A DNA stretch of 64,000 nt from Agromyces ramosus (GTDB taxonomy: Bacteria > Actinomycetota > Actinomycetes > Actinomycetales > Microbacteriaceae), in NCBI RefSeq assembly GCF_030817175.1, contig NZ_JAUSYY010000001.1, positions 2,852,001 through 2,916,000 on the forward strand, given 5' to 3'. The position numbers and the translations under genes were made by a program. Of the stretch, positions 32,010-40,451 are shown in pieces. Numbering within the stretch: the first letter of the stretch is position 1; every line of letters begins with the position of its first letter. The notes under the pieces were generated by a model. It did no database searches and was not told the DNA's origin. It worked only from the letters and a program-made list of their open reading frames with translations.

Positions 32010-33265
32010 GCGAGGAGCCCGACGCTCTCGGCGGCATCCGTCGCCTCGGCCTCAGCCGACTTCTCAGCCGACTTCTCAGCCGATTCCTCGACCGGCTTCG
32101 CGGTCGCGAAGTCGATGCCGTTCACCGCGAGCATCGAATGCCATCGGGCCGCCGCGAGCTCGGGACGCTCGAGCGCACCCGAGGCGTTCGCGCGGCGCAC
32201 GATCTCAGAGAGGTGGGGGAGGCTGCGAGCGGCATGCAGGCCGCCGACCATCTGGAACGCGGCCTGGTGGCCATTGAGCCACGAGAGGAACGCGACTCCG
32301 GTCTTGTAGTAGTACGTCGGGGCGGCGAACACCTGCTGCGAGAGCGCTTCAGTCGGGCCGAGGATGTCGCGGTACGCCGCGACGTCTCCGCGGTCGAGCG
32401 CCTGGATGGCCGCGGAGGCGCTCGGGGCGAGCGCCGCGAAGGCGCCGAGGAGCGCATCGGAGTGCCCGCGCTCATCGCCTTCGATGAGACCCACGTAGTG
32501 GAAGTCGTCGCCCGTGAACATGCGCGCCGACTCGGGGAGCTGCTCGCGCACCGCCACCTCGGCGCCGGCGTCGAGGAGGCTCATCTTCACGCCCGAGACC
32601 TTGTCGCGGTTGTACTCGATGATCTGGAGCAGCGTCGCCGCTGCGGCATCCGTGTCGGCCGATCCGAAGTAGCCCGCGAGGCTCGGGTCGAAGGCGGTGC
32701 CGAGCCAGTGCAGCACGACCGGCCGACCTGCCGCCGCGAGCACCTCGCGGTAGACGCGGCGGTAGTCGTCGGGGGTGCGTGCCGCGCGCGCCAGGTGGCG
32801 GCTCGCCATGAGCACGACGCCCGCGCCCGCGTCTTCGGTGAGGTGCAGTTGCTCCTTGTAGGCGTCGATGACCTGCTCGAGCGAGATGACCTCGTCGGCG
32901 ATGTGATCGGTGTTGACGCCGACCACGAGCGCGCCGCCCACGGATGCCGCTTCGGCGGCGCTGCGGGAGATCAGCTCGCGCGTGGCGGCGGTGTCGAGGC
33001 CCATGTTGCGCTGCGCGGTGTCCATGGCGTCGGCGACGCCGAGACCCCACGACCACACGTGGTGGCGGAACGCGAGCGTGGCATCCCAGTCGATCTCGGC
33101 CGGCGCCCCCGGCGTGTTGTCGGCGAACGGCTTCGGCACGACGTGCGCTGCCGCATAGGCGACGCGACTGGTCAGCGGATGCCGCGGCTTCGTGTGCGCC
33201 GGCGCCTCCGCGAGCGGCACGGCGGTGAGGCCGCCGTCCGCGTCGATGAGGGTCAGGGTGGTCAT
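32006..33265 (-). CDS. DUF993 family protein (dihydrodipicolinate synthase-like)
   Basis: 419 aa. Recognised as DUF993 from PKPFADNTPGAPAEIDWDAT, the AMDTAQRNMGLD segment and a barrel with VVLHWLGTAFDPSLAGYFGS and IEYNRDKVSGVKMSLLDAG. The lysine in VSGVKMS is placed like the Schiff-base lysine of the DapA superfamily, suggesting an aldolase or dehydratase. The reaction is unknown. The last about 25 residues are a low-complexity acidic/lysine tail encoded by a 12-bp tandem repeat. It overlaps the isomerase gene by ATGA and follows the Gfo/Idh gene by 2 nt. Confidence 0.85.
   Translation of the reverse strand: MTTLTLIDADGGLTAVPLAEAPAHTKPRHPLTSRVAYAAAHVVPKPFADNTPGAPAEIDWDATLAFRHHVWSWGLGVADAMDTAQRNMGLDTAATRELISRSAAEAASVGGALVVGVNTDHIADEVISLEQVIDAYKEQLHLTEDAGAGVVLMASRHLARAARTPDDYRRVYREVLAAAGRPVVLHWLGTAFDPSLAGYFGSADTDAAAATLLQIIEYNRDKVSGVKMSLLDAGAEVAVREQLPESARMFTGDDFHYVGLIEGDERGHSDALLGAFAALAPSASAAIQALDRGDVAAYRDILGPTEALSQQVFAAPTYYYKTGVAFLSWLNGHQAAFQMVGGLHAARSLPHLSEIVRRANASGALERPELAAARWHSMLAVNGIDFATAKPVEESAEKSAEKSAEAEATDAAESVGLLA
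32052..32087 (-). repeat. Three 12-bp tandem repeats in the DUF993 gene
   Basis: TCAGCCGACTTC at 32052-32063 and 32064-32075, then TCAGCCGATTCC at 32076-32087. On the coding strand this gives the repeated Glu-Lys-Ser-Ala in the C-terminal tail. Confidence 0.85.
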
Positions 33266-33267
33266 GG

Positions 33268-34488
33268 TCAGCGTGCCCCGGTGAGCTCGGACGCCCCGAC
33301 CTCGGCGTCGGCGACGGATGCCGCGGCATCCGTCGACCCGAGCGTGACCTCGGGCAGCTCGATGCGGCGGCCGTCGCGACTCGAGGCGAGACCCCGCTCG
33401 GCGAGGAGGACGCCGCGTGCGCCCGCGAGGAAGTCGTAGGGGTTCGGGGCGTCTTCGACGACGTGCCGGATGAACTCCTCCCACTGCGTCTTGAAGCCGT
33501 TCTCGAAGACGTCGTTCGTCGGCACCTCGAGCCAGTCGGCGTCGTAGTCGTGGCTGTCGGCGAGGTCGGGGTTCCAGACCGGCTTCGGCGTGGCGTTGCG
33601 GGGCTGGATCTTGCAGCCGAAGAGACCGACCACGGCGGAGCCGTGCGTGCCGTCGACCTGGAACTCGACGAGCTCGTCGCGGTTCACCCGCACCGTCCAG
33701 CTCGAGTTGAGCTGCGCGACGATGCCGCCCTCGAGCTCGAAGATCGCGTAGGCGGCGTCGTCGGCGGTGGCGACGTACTCGTCGCCGCGCTCGTCGACCC
33801 GGCTCGGGATGTGGGTCGAGGCCTTTGCGTAAACCGACTCGACGCGGCCGAAGAGGTTCTCGAGCACGTAGTTCCAGTGGGGGAACATGTCGACGATGAT
33901 GCCGCCGCCGTCTTCGGCGCGGTAGTTCCAGCTCGGCCGTTGCGCAGGCTGCCAGTCGCCCTCGAACACCCAGTAGCCGAACTCGCCGCGCACCGAGAGG
34001 ATACGCCCGAAGAAGCCGGAGTCGATGAGGCGCTTGAGCTTCTGGAAGCCCGGGAGGTAGAGCTTGTCGTGCACGACGCCGTTCTTCACTCCGGCCTCCT
34101 TCGCGAGGCGCGCGAGTTCGAGCGCCTCTTCGAAGCTCTCGGCGGTGGGCTTCTCGGTGTAGATCGCCTTGCCTGCCGCGATGGCCTTGCGGATCGCCTT
34201 GGCACGGGCCTTCGTGACGAGGAAGTCGGCGTAGATCTGCCAGCGGTCGTCGGCGAGCGCCTCGTCGAGGTTCGTGGTGTAGTGCTCGAGGCCGTGCTTC
34301 TCGGCGAGTTCGGCGAGTTTCGCCTCGTTGCGCCCGACGAGGATCGGCTCGAGCTGCACCCGAGTGCCGTCGGAGAGCTCGACACCGCCCTGCTCGCGGA
34401 TCGCGAGGATCGAGCGCACGAGGTGCTGCCGGTAGCCCATGCGTCCGGAGACGCCGTTCATGATGATGCCGATGGTCGACTCTGCCAC
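33268..34488 (-). CDS. Gfo/Idh/MocA family oxidoreductase
   Basis: 406 aa from GTG 34488 (AGGAA upstream). The NAD(P)-binding N-terminus is atypical (IGIIMNGVSGRMGYRQHLVR, more like DapB), but YTEKPTAESFEEAL carries the family EKP lysine, followed by VVHDKLYLPGFQKLKRLIDS. The C-terminal sheet domain has GGGIIVDMFPHWNYVLENLFG with the His and Asp region of the active site. The enzyme probably oxidises a sugar or sugar-acid hydroxyl. It is first in the operon with DUF993 and the TIM-barrel isomerase, under a promoter with a LacI-like box (34541-34554) covering the transcription start. Confidence 0.9.
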   Translation of the reverse strand: MAESTIGIIMNGVSGRMGYRQHLVRSILAIREQGGVELSDGTRVQLEPILVGRNEAKLAELAEKHGLEHYTTNLDEALADDRWQIYADFLVTKARAKAIRKAIAAGKAIYTEKPTAESFEEALELARLAKEAGVKNGVVHDKLYLPGFQKLKRLIDSGFFGRILSVRGEFGYWVFEGDWQPAQRPSWNYRAEDGGGIIVDMFPHWNYVLENLFGRVESVYAKASTHIPSRVDERGDEYVATADDAAYAIFELEGGIVAQLNSSWTVRVNRDELVEFQVDGTHGSAVVGLFGCKIQPRNATPKPVWNPDLADSHDYDADWLEVPTNDVFENGFKTQWEEFIRHVVEDAPNPYDFLAGARGVLLAERGLASSRDGRRIELPEVTLGSTDAAASVADAEVGASELTGAR

Positions 34489-34540
34489 GGTGGTTCCTGT
34501 TCAGCCGGGAGCGGGTGGCGGAGACCGCCGCACCGCTGCG

Positions 34541-34562
34541 GGAAAGCGTTTACCCGAGTGTA
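34541..34562 (-). promoter_or_regulatory. Promoter with LacI-family box for the Gfo/Idh-DUF993 operon
   Basis: GGAAAGCGTTTACC (34541-34554) is a LacI/GalR-type palindrome. On the minus strand TACACT (34557-34562) is a -10 placed so that the predicted start falls inside the box, the classical repressor position. The boxes at 57295-57306 and 57351-57362 are similar. Confidence 0.55.
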
Positions 34563-34641
34563 GGTCAGAGGGGAGGGGTTTCGCAAGATCCGGTCTCATT
34601 CGAACCGGGAGCGTCGCATTCGAACGCGTTCTCCACCGACT

Positions 34642-34654
34642 ATCGATGATCGAT
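34642..34654. promoter_or_regulatory. GntR-type box 1 (SDR operon promoter)
   Basis: ATCGATGATCGAT, matching ATCGA-N3-TCGWT, immediately followed by TAGATT (34655-34660) as -10. The site lies just upstream of the -10 of the plus-strand operon starting at 34746. Matching sites are at 41180-41192 and 48981-48993. Confidence 0.6.
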
Positions 34655-34745
34655 TAGATTTCAGGTACGGTGGATGTCAGTCGCCCGGGCGCTGGCATCG
34701 ACGCCAGCCGTGTCCCCGCCGGCGCCCATTCGAGGAGAACACCGG

Positions 34746-35603
34746 ATGCCACACAGCGACGGCCGACTGCACGATCGGGTCGCATTCGTCACGGGGGCCG
34801 GCCGCAACATCGGCCGTGCCATCGCCCTCGCCTGCGCCGCCGAGGGCGCGCGGGTCGCCGTCGCCGATGTCGACCACGACGGTGCCGAAGGCGTCGCGCG
34901 CGAGATCAGCGACCTCGGCGGCCGGGCCATCGCCCTCACCGGTGACGCGGGCGACTTCGCCGACGTCGATCGCATGTTCGCCGACACGGAAGAGCACCTC
35001 GGCACCGTCGACCTCCTGGTGAACAACGCCTATGCGCGGCTCGGCGCCACGAACTGGGCGTCGTTCCTGACCGTCGACCCCGCCGACTGGTCGCAGTTCG
35101 TGACCCGCAACACCGACATGTTCTTCGGCTGCACGCAGCGCGCCGCCCGCGCCCTGGCCATCGAGGAGCGACCGGGCGCCGTCGTGAACATCAGCTCGAA
35201 CGGCTCCGACCGCGCACACCGCAACCACATCGCGTACGACTCCGTGAAGGGGGCGATGGACGCGTTCACGCGTGCCACCGCGGTCGACCTCGCGCCCTGG
35301 GGCATCCGGGTGAACGGCATCCGGCCCGGCAACATCGCGATCTCGAACGAGCCGGCGGAGGTGTGGCCCGATGGCCGGCGTGCACATCAGGGATCCCAGA
35401 TCCCGATGGGCCGCCCAGGCTCGCCCGACGAGATCGCCGCAGGCGTGGTCTTCCTCGGATCCGACGACGCCTCGTACGTGACCGGCCAGACCTTCAACAT
35501 CGACGGCGGCCTGCTCACCCAGGGCCGTTCGCCGCAGGTCGAGTTCGTGACCGTGTACACCCCCGAGAACATCGGGCCGTTCTCGCGCCGGTTGCGCGGA
35601 TGA
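34746..35603 (+). CDS. SDR family oxidoreductase
   Basis: 285 aa. The ATG at 34746 follows GAGGAG at 8 nt. Classical short-chain dehydrogenase: TGAGRNIGRAIALACAAEGA (cofactor loop), LVNNAYARLG, NISSNGS (catalytic Ser), YDSVKGAMD (Tyr and Lys) and VNGIRPGNIAI. Asp in VAVADVDHDG after strand 2 favours NAD over NADP. As first gene of an operon with semialdehyde dehydrogenase, glucarate dehydratase and a MBL hydrolase, it could oxidise a uronate or aldose to the lactone, but the family is too broad to decide. Its stop overlaps the next ATG. Confidence 0.9.
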   Translation: MPHSDGRLHDRVAFVTGAGRNIGRAIALACAAEGARVAVADVDHDGAEGVAREISDLGGRAIALTGDAGDFADVDRMFADTEEHLGTVDLLVNNAYARLGATNWASFLTVDPADWSQFVTRNTDMFFGCTQRAARALAIEERPGAVVNISSNGSDRAHRNHIAYDSVKGAMDAFTRATAVDLAPWGIRVNGIRPGNIAISNEPAEVWPDGRRAHQGSQIPMGRPGSPDEIAAGVVFLGSDDASYVTGQTFNIDGGLLTQGRSPQVEFVTVYTPENIGPFSRRLRG

Positions 35604-37171
35604 CCTCGGAGAACCAGACGATGACGATGATCATGAGCCTCGATGCCCGCGGTGCGACCGAGCCCCGAGCCGTCGCACCGCAGACCGACATCGTCGGCGT
35701 CGACGACGCGGTCGTCCGTGCCGAGGCCGCATCGCGGGTGCTCGCCGCGAGCTCACGTGCCGACCGTGCGCGGCTCCTTCGCGCACTGGCCTCGGCGCTC
35801 GAAGCGCGCGGCGCCGAGATCATCGCGGCCGCCGACCGCGAGACCGCGCTCGGGGTGCCGCGCCTCACCGGCGAGCTCGCGCGCACGAGCTTCCAGCTCC
35901 GGCACTTCGCCGAGGTCGTCGAAGACGGGCACTACCTCGCGGCGACGATCGACCACGCAGATCCGGATGCCTCACCCGCGCCTCGCCCCGACCTGCGTCG
36001 CATGCTCGTGCCGATCGGGCCCGTGGCGGTGTTCAGCGCGAGCAACTTCCCGCTCGCCTTCAGCGTGGCCGGGGGCGACACCGCGAGCGCGATCGCCGCA
36101 GGCAATGCGGTCGTGGTGAAGGCGCATTCGGGGCATCCGCTCACCTCGATGCTCACGGCCCGCGCACTCCGCGCGGGCGCCGCCGAGGCCGGATTCCCTG
36201 ATGACGTCGTCACGGTCGTGTTCGGCACGCGGGCCGGGGTCGACCTCATCACCCACCCGCTCGTCGCGGCCGGCGCCTTCACCGGCTCGACCGCAGGCGG
36301 CCGCGCCCTCTTCGACCTCGCGGCGGCACGGCCCGTTCCCATCCCGTTCTACGGCGAGCTCGGCAGCATCAATGCACTGGTCGTGACGGATGCCGCACTC
36401 GCCGAGCGCTCGGCGGAGATCGCCGCGGGCCTCGCCGCCTCGTTCACCCTCGGCGCCGGCCAGTTCTGCACCAAGCCCGGACTGGTGCTGGTTCCTGCCG
36501 GAGCGGCCGGGGATGCGCTCGCCGAGTCGGTCCGCGAAGCGGCGTCCCAGGTCGAGCCCGCGCCCATGCTGAACTCGCGAGTCCGCGACGGATGGTCGGC
36601 GTCGATCGCCACGCTCACCGCCTCGCCGCACGCGACCACGCTGCTCCACGGCGACGAGCCCGGCGCGCTCGCGGCCGGCGTCGTGCTCGTCTCGATGGAG
36701 GCCCGCGACGTCATCGCCGCCGGTGCCGACGCGCTCGCCTTCGAGGAGTGCTTCGGCCCGTCGACGCTGCTCGTCCGCTACACCACCACGGCGGAGCTCG
36801 ACGAGGTCGTGCGGCTCGTGCCGGGCTCGCTCACCGGCACCGTGCACGGTGGCAGCGAGGAGGAGCACGGGGCATCCGTCGCCGCCCACGCCTACCGCGC
36901 GCTCGCCGAGCGCTGCGGGCGCGTGCTGTGGAACCAGTTCCCGACCGGCGTGTCAGTCACGTGGGCGATGCAGCACGGCGGCCCGTACCCGGCGACCACG
37001 GCGGCCGGTTCGACCTCGGTCGGGGCATCCGCCATTCTCCGCTTCCTCCGGCCGGTGGCGTTCCAGAACGCCCCCGACCTGTTGCTGCCCGCCGAACTGC
37101 GCGACGACAACCCGACGGGCGTGCCGCGCCGCGTCGACGGCCGACTCGACCCGACCCCCGAGGAACTGTGA
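35600..37171 (+). CDS. 2,5-dioxovalerate (2-oxoglutarate semialdehyde) dehydrogenase
   Basis: 523 aa, ALDH superfamily, NADP-type subgroup. SASNFPLAFSVAGGDTASAI (146-165) is characteristic of 2-oxoglutarate-semialdehyde dehydrogenases. The general base Glu253 is in PIPFYGELGSINA and the nucleophile Cys290 in GAGQFCTKPG. It oxidises the product of KdgD to 2-oxoglutarate. The start ATG at 35600 overlaps the SDR stop; ATG 35621 is a possible alternative. It overlaps the glucarate dehydratase start by one base. A second copy is at 60577-62061. The neighbours GudD and KdgD make the assignment strong. Confidence 0.9.
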   Translation: MTSENQTMTMIMSLDARGATEPRAVAPQTDIVGVDDAVVRAEAASRVLAASSRADRARLLRALASALEARGAEIIAAADRETALGVPRLTGELARTSFQLRHFAEVVEDGHYLAATIDHADPDASPAPRPDLRRMLVPIGPVAVFSASNFPLAFSVAGGDTASAIAAGNAVVVKAHSGHPLTSMLTARALRAGAAEAGFPDDVVTVVFGTRAGVDLITHPLVAAGAFTGSTAGGRALFDLAAARPVPIPFYGELGSINALVVTDAALAERSAEIAAGLAASFTLGAGQFCTKPGLVLVPAGAAGDALAESVREAASQVEPAPMLNSRVRDGWSASIATLTASPHATTLLHGDEPGALAAGVVLVSMEARDVIAAGADALAFEECFGPSTLLVRYTTTAELDEVVRLVPGSLTGTVHGGSEEEHGASVAAHAYRALAERCGRVLWNQFPTGVSVTWAMQHGGPYPATTAAGSTSVGASAILRFLRPVAFQNAPDLLLPAELRDDNPTGVPRRVDGRLDPTPEEL

Positions 37172-38475
37172 TGACCCCTGCCGAGCGCCGCTCCATCATC
37201 GAATCGGTTAGCGTGACGCCGATCCTCATCGAGGACGGACCCCTGCTCAACATGCAAGGGGTGCACCAGCCGTACACGCCGCGTTCGATCATCGAGGTCG
37301 TCACCGTCGACGGCACGACCGGGCTCGGAGAGACCTACGGCGACTCCGCCGTGCTCGCCGTCATCGAGCAGTTCGCAACGCACCTGCCCGGGCGCTCGGT
37401 GCTCACTCCGAACGACCTCTGGGCGCTCGCGGCCGAGGTTCTCCGGCCCGATACCGTGCCCGCCAAGCTCGTCGAGAATGCGCCCGGACACAACATCTTC
37501 GGTGACAACAGCATGCTGAAGCTGCACTCCACCGTGGTCTCCGCGTTCGAGGTGGCATTCCTCGACGCGAGCGGCCACCTGCTCGGCGTGCCCGTGCACG
37601 CCCTGCTCGGCGGCAAGGTGCGCGACCGCATCGACTTCGCCGCGTACCTGTTCTACCGCTGGGACGCCCACCCCCAACCCGACGCACCGGTCGACGAGTG
37701 GGGTGCCGCCCTCGACCCGGAGGGGATCGTCGCGCAGGCGGCGCGGATGATCGAGCTGCACGGGTTCCGGTCGCTGAAGCTGAAGGGCGGCGTCTTCCCG
37801 CCCGACGAGGAGATCGCGGCCGTCACGGCCCTCCACGAGGCGTTCCCCGAGCTGCCGTTGCGCTTCGACCCGAACGGCGCGTGGTCGGTGGAGACGAGCA
37901 TCCGCGTCGCCCGCGAGCTCGAGGGCATGATCGAGTACCTCGAGGACCCCTGCCTCGGCCGTGCCGAGATGGCGGAGGTGCATGCGGCGACCGGCATGCC
38001 GCTCGCCACCAACATGTGCGTCACCGACTTCGGCGAGTTCCCCGAGGCCGTCGCACTCGATTCGATCCAGGTGCTGCTCACCGACCACCATTACTGGGGC
38101 GGCCTGCGTGCCACGCAGCAGCTCGCGGCGGTGTGCAACACGTTCGGCCGGTCGTTGTCGATGCACTCGAACAGCCACCTGGGCATCAGCCTGGCCGCGA
38201 TGGTGCAGGCCGCGGCCTGTGCCGAGGGCGACTTCCACGCGTGCGACACGCACCGCCCGTGGCAGACCGAAGACGTGATCACGCGCCCGCACCGCATCGT
38301 CGATGGGGCGATCGAGGTGTCGGATGCCCCGGGCCTCGGCGTCGAGCTCGACCGCGCCGAACTCGCCCGCCTCCACGAGCGGTGGAAGCGCAGCGACGTG
38401 CGCGATCGCGATGACGTCGCGGCCATGCAGGTGAAGGATCCGACCTTCGTGAAGCCCGCCGTGCCGCATTGGTGA
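37171..38475 (+). CDS. gudD: Glucarate dehydratase
   Basis: 434 aa, enolase superfamily. The catalytic Lys pair is in SLKLKGG (203, 205). Metal ligands are Asp233 and Asn235 in RFDPNGAW, Glu258 in YLEDP and Asn281 in ATNMCVTDF; the catalytic histidine region is MHSNSHLGIS (331-340). The 20s loop and the DNSMLKLHSTVVSAFEVAFL segment match glucarate dehydratases (about 430-450 aa). The reaction is D-glucarate to 5-dehydro-4-deoxy-D-glucarate in the cytoplasm. The product is the substrate of KdgD (39525-40451), whose product is oxidised by the upstream dehydrogenase, so the two facing operons complete the route to 2-oxoglutarate. Confidence 0.92.
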   Translation: MTPAERRSIIESVSVTPILIEDGPLLNMQGVHQPYTPRSIIEVVTVDGTTGLGETYGDSAVLAVIEQFATHLPGRSVLTPNDLWALAAEVLRPDTVPAKLVENAPGHNIFGDNSMLKLHSTVVSAFEVAFLDASGHLLGVPVHALLGGKVRDRIDFAAYLFYRWDAHPQPDAPVDEWGAALDPEGIVAQAARMIELHGFRSLKLKGGVFPPDEEIAAVTALHEAFPELPLRFDPNGAWSVETSIRVARELEGMIEYLEDPCLGRAEMAEVHAATGMPLATNMCVTDFGEFPEAVALDSIQVLLTDHHYWGGLRATQQLAAVCNTFGRSLSMHSNSHLGISLAAMVQAAACAEGDFHACDTHRPWQTEDVITRPHRIVDGAIEVSDAPGLGVELDRAELARLHERWKRSDVRDRDDVAAMQVKDPTFVKPAVPHW

Positions 38476-38482
38476 TGACGCC

Positions 38483-39451
38483 GTGATCACCGAGATCGCT
38501 CCGGGGGTGCACCGCATCGAGGTGCCCCTCGGCGTGCGGCGCAACAGCGTGCACCTCGTCGTCGGGGTCGACTCCGTGCTGCTGTTCGACGCGGGCATCG
38601 CCGGGCAGATGCCCGACGTGCTCGCGTCCGCGCTGGCACACGTCGGACGGTCGCTCGACGACCTCAGCCACGTGGTGTTCTCCCATTGCGACATCGATCA
38701 CTGGGGCGGAGCGGGCGACGTGCGCGAACTCGCGCCCATGGCGATGTTCGCGAGTCACCGCGACGAGCAGGCGCTCGTGGAGGACACCGAGGTTGCGCTG
38801 GCACGGCGGTACCAGGAGTTCGCCGCCGACCACGGGGTCGGCTGGGACGAGGAGTTCCACGATCTCCAGCGCAGCCGCGCCCGTCCCGTGCCCATGGACG
38901 CCGCCCTGTCGGGGGGCGAACGCATCGACCTCGGCGGCCGGATCGTCGAGGTGCTGCACGTGCCCGGTCACTCGCGCGGCCACCTGGCGGTCTGGGATGT
39001 CACGACCCGCACCCTGCTCGTCGGCGACGCGGTGCTCGGCGATTCGGTCTTCGACCTCGAGAACCGGCTCGTCATGCCACCGAACTACCGGTACCCGTCG
39101 GACTACCGCGCGACCTGCGCGAGGCTCGCCGGGCTCGAGCCCGAATGGCTGCTCGCGGCGCACTTCCCGGCGATGGGGCGCGACGAGGCCCGGCGATTCC
39201 TCCGCAGCTCGATTGAGTACTCGGAGGTCGTCGAGGCGGCGCTCCGTGATGCGCTCGCAACCGCCATCTGCGCCTCGACGCTCGAACTCGTGCGCACGAT
39301 GCAGTCGAAGCTCGGCCCGTGGCCGGTGCCGCTCGGAGACTTCGGCCTCGCCGCGATGCTCATCGGGCACCTCGAGGAATGGGTCGCCGACGGCCGGGCC
39401 GAGCAGTCCCGCACGGCCGCGGGCCGGGTCGAGTGGGCTCTGCGCGCCTGA
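38483..39451 (+). CDS. MBL fold metallo-hydrolase, possible sugar lactonase
   Basis: 322 aa, GTG start 7 nt after the glucarate dehydratase stop. The metallo-beta-lactamase motif is FSHCDIDHWGGAG (HxDxDH, with Cys in the second position). Other ligands are in HVPGHSRGHLA, LLVGDAVLGDS and AAHFPAMG. The C-terminal 120 residues are helical. In this operon an aldarolactone or uronolactone hydrolase is the simplest role (inference from context), since an SDR-made lactone must be opened before the dehydratase. The minus-strand operon offers an alternative lactonase (42219-43109). It converges on kdgD over a strong terminator. Confidence 0.82.
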   Translation: MITEIAPGVHRIEVPLGVRRNSVHLVVGVDSVLLFDAGIAGQMPDVLASALAHVGRSLDDLSHVVFSHCDIDHWGGAGDVRELAPMAMFASHRDEQALVEDTEVALARRYQEFAADHGVGWDEEFHDLQRSRARPVPMDAALSGGERIDLGGRIVEVLHVPGHSRGHLAVWDVTTRTLLVGDAVLGDSVFDLENRLVMPPNYRYPSDYRATCARLAGLEPEWLLAAHFPAMGRDEARRFLRSSIEYSEVVEAALRDALATAICASTLELVRTMQSKLGPWPVPLGDFGLAAMLIGHLEEWVADGRAEQSRTAAGRVEWALRA

Positions 39452-39473
39452 CCGGCGATGCGCTGCACCTGAC

Positions 39474-39509
39474 GAAGGCGGCCCGACACCTCCGTGTCGG
39501 GCCGCCTTC
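39474..39509. terminator. Bidirectional terminator between convergent operons
   Basis: GAAGGCGGCCCGACAC (39474-39489) and GTGTCGGGCCGCCTTC (39494-39509), perfect 16-bp arms with a 4-nt loop. It lies between the MBL hydrolase stop and the kdgD stop and is the strongest hairpin in the window. Confidence 0.9.
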
Positions 39510-39524
39510 GTGTGGAGGGACGCG

Positions 39525-40451
39525 TCAGGCCGCTCGTGTGCCGACGGCTTCGGCGGCGAGCTGCCGGCCGAGGTCGAGGAGCCGCGCGAGCTCGGTCAGC
39601 TGCGCGGGCGACGGGTCGACGAGCGGGGGACGAACCGAGCCGACAGCCACACCCGACAGGCGCAGTCCGGCCTTGACGAGCGACACGCCGAAGCCGGCCG
39701 TCTGGTCGCGGAGCCTGGCCAGCGGGAAGTAGAACCCCGTGAGCAGTCGCTGTCTGGTGTCGTCATCGCCGTCTTCGATGGCCCGATAGTAGGCGACCGC
39801 GATCTCGGGCGCCATCGCGAACACAGCCGACGAGTACAGCGGCACGCCCACGCCGCGGTAGGCCCCCTGTGAGAGTTCGGCGGTGAGGAGGCCATTGAAG
39901 AACTGGAGGTCGTCACGGCCTGAGGCACCGACGGCGCTCACGATGTCTTGAACGAGCGCGACGTCGCCGACGCCGTCTTTGAATCCGACGACCTTGGGGT
40001 TCTGCGCGAGCCGCACCATCGACTCGGCGGTGTACCCCGCAGTGCCGCGGTGGTAGACGATCACCGGCAGGGGAGAGGCCGCGGCCACCGCTTCGATGTA
40101 GTCTGCGGTGCCCTCGGCGGGACCGGCGATCAGGTACGGGGGCAGCACCAGCAGCGCGTCGGCGCCGGCGTCGGCTGCGGAGCGGGCGCACTCGACGGCG
40201 TGGGCGAACTGCCCGCCGGTGCCGGCGACGACCGGCACGCGTGAGTCGACGACCGAGACGGTCTTCGACACCACGCGGGCGACCTCGGACGCGCTCAGCG
40301 CGTTGAACTCGCCGGTGCCGCACGCGGGGAAGACGCCGCCCGGCCGGTGCGCGAGCCGGGTCTCGACGTGATCGGCGAGCACGTCGAGGTCGACCTCGCC
40401 GTTCGCGGCGAACGGGGTGACGGGGAAGAACAGGACGCCGTCGAACCTCAT
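39525..40451 (-). CDS. kdgD: 5-dehydro-4-deoxyglucarate dehydratase
   Basis: 308 aa, DapA/NAL superfamily. The N-terminus MRFDGVLFFPVTPFAANGEV, the ACGTGEFNAL carboxylate loop (about 43-52), Tyr133 in VIVYHRGTAGY and the Schiff-base Lys158 in VVGFKDGVGD identify KdgD (EC 4.2.1.41), which decarboxylates and dehydrates 5-dehydro-4-deoxyglucarate to 2-oxoglutarate semialdehyde. The ATG overlaps the gntR stop by four bases. It is the last gene of the nine-gene minus-strand operon and probably also expressed from the gntR-internal promoter. The second copy at the right edge shares most visible motifs. Confidence 0.92.
   Translation of the reverse strand: MRFDGVLFFPVTPFAANGEVDLDVLADHVETRLAHRPGGVFPACGTGEFNALSASEVARVVSKTVSVVDSRVPVVAGTGGQFAHAVECARSAADAGADALLVLPPYLIAGPAEGTADYIEAVAAASPLPVIVYHRGTAGYTAESMVRLAQNPKVVGFKDGVGDVALVQDIVSAVGASGRDDLQFFNGLLTAELSQGAYRGVGVPLYSSAVFAMAPEIAVAYYRAIEDGDDDTRQRLLTGFYFPLARLRDQTAGFGVSLVKAGLRLSGVAVGSVRPPLVDPSPAQLTELARLLDLGRQLAAEAVGTRAA

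Noticed and set aside
34591..34609. T-arm-like sequence with TTCGAA between two GC blocks, resembling a tRNA 3' end
   Set aside because: The stem would close a 9-nt loop, no acceptor, D or anticodon arm can be drawn around it, and it lies in a promoter region. It is probably a small palindrome only.
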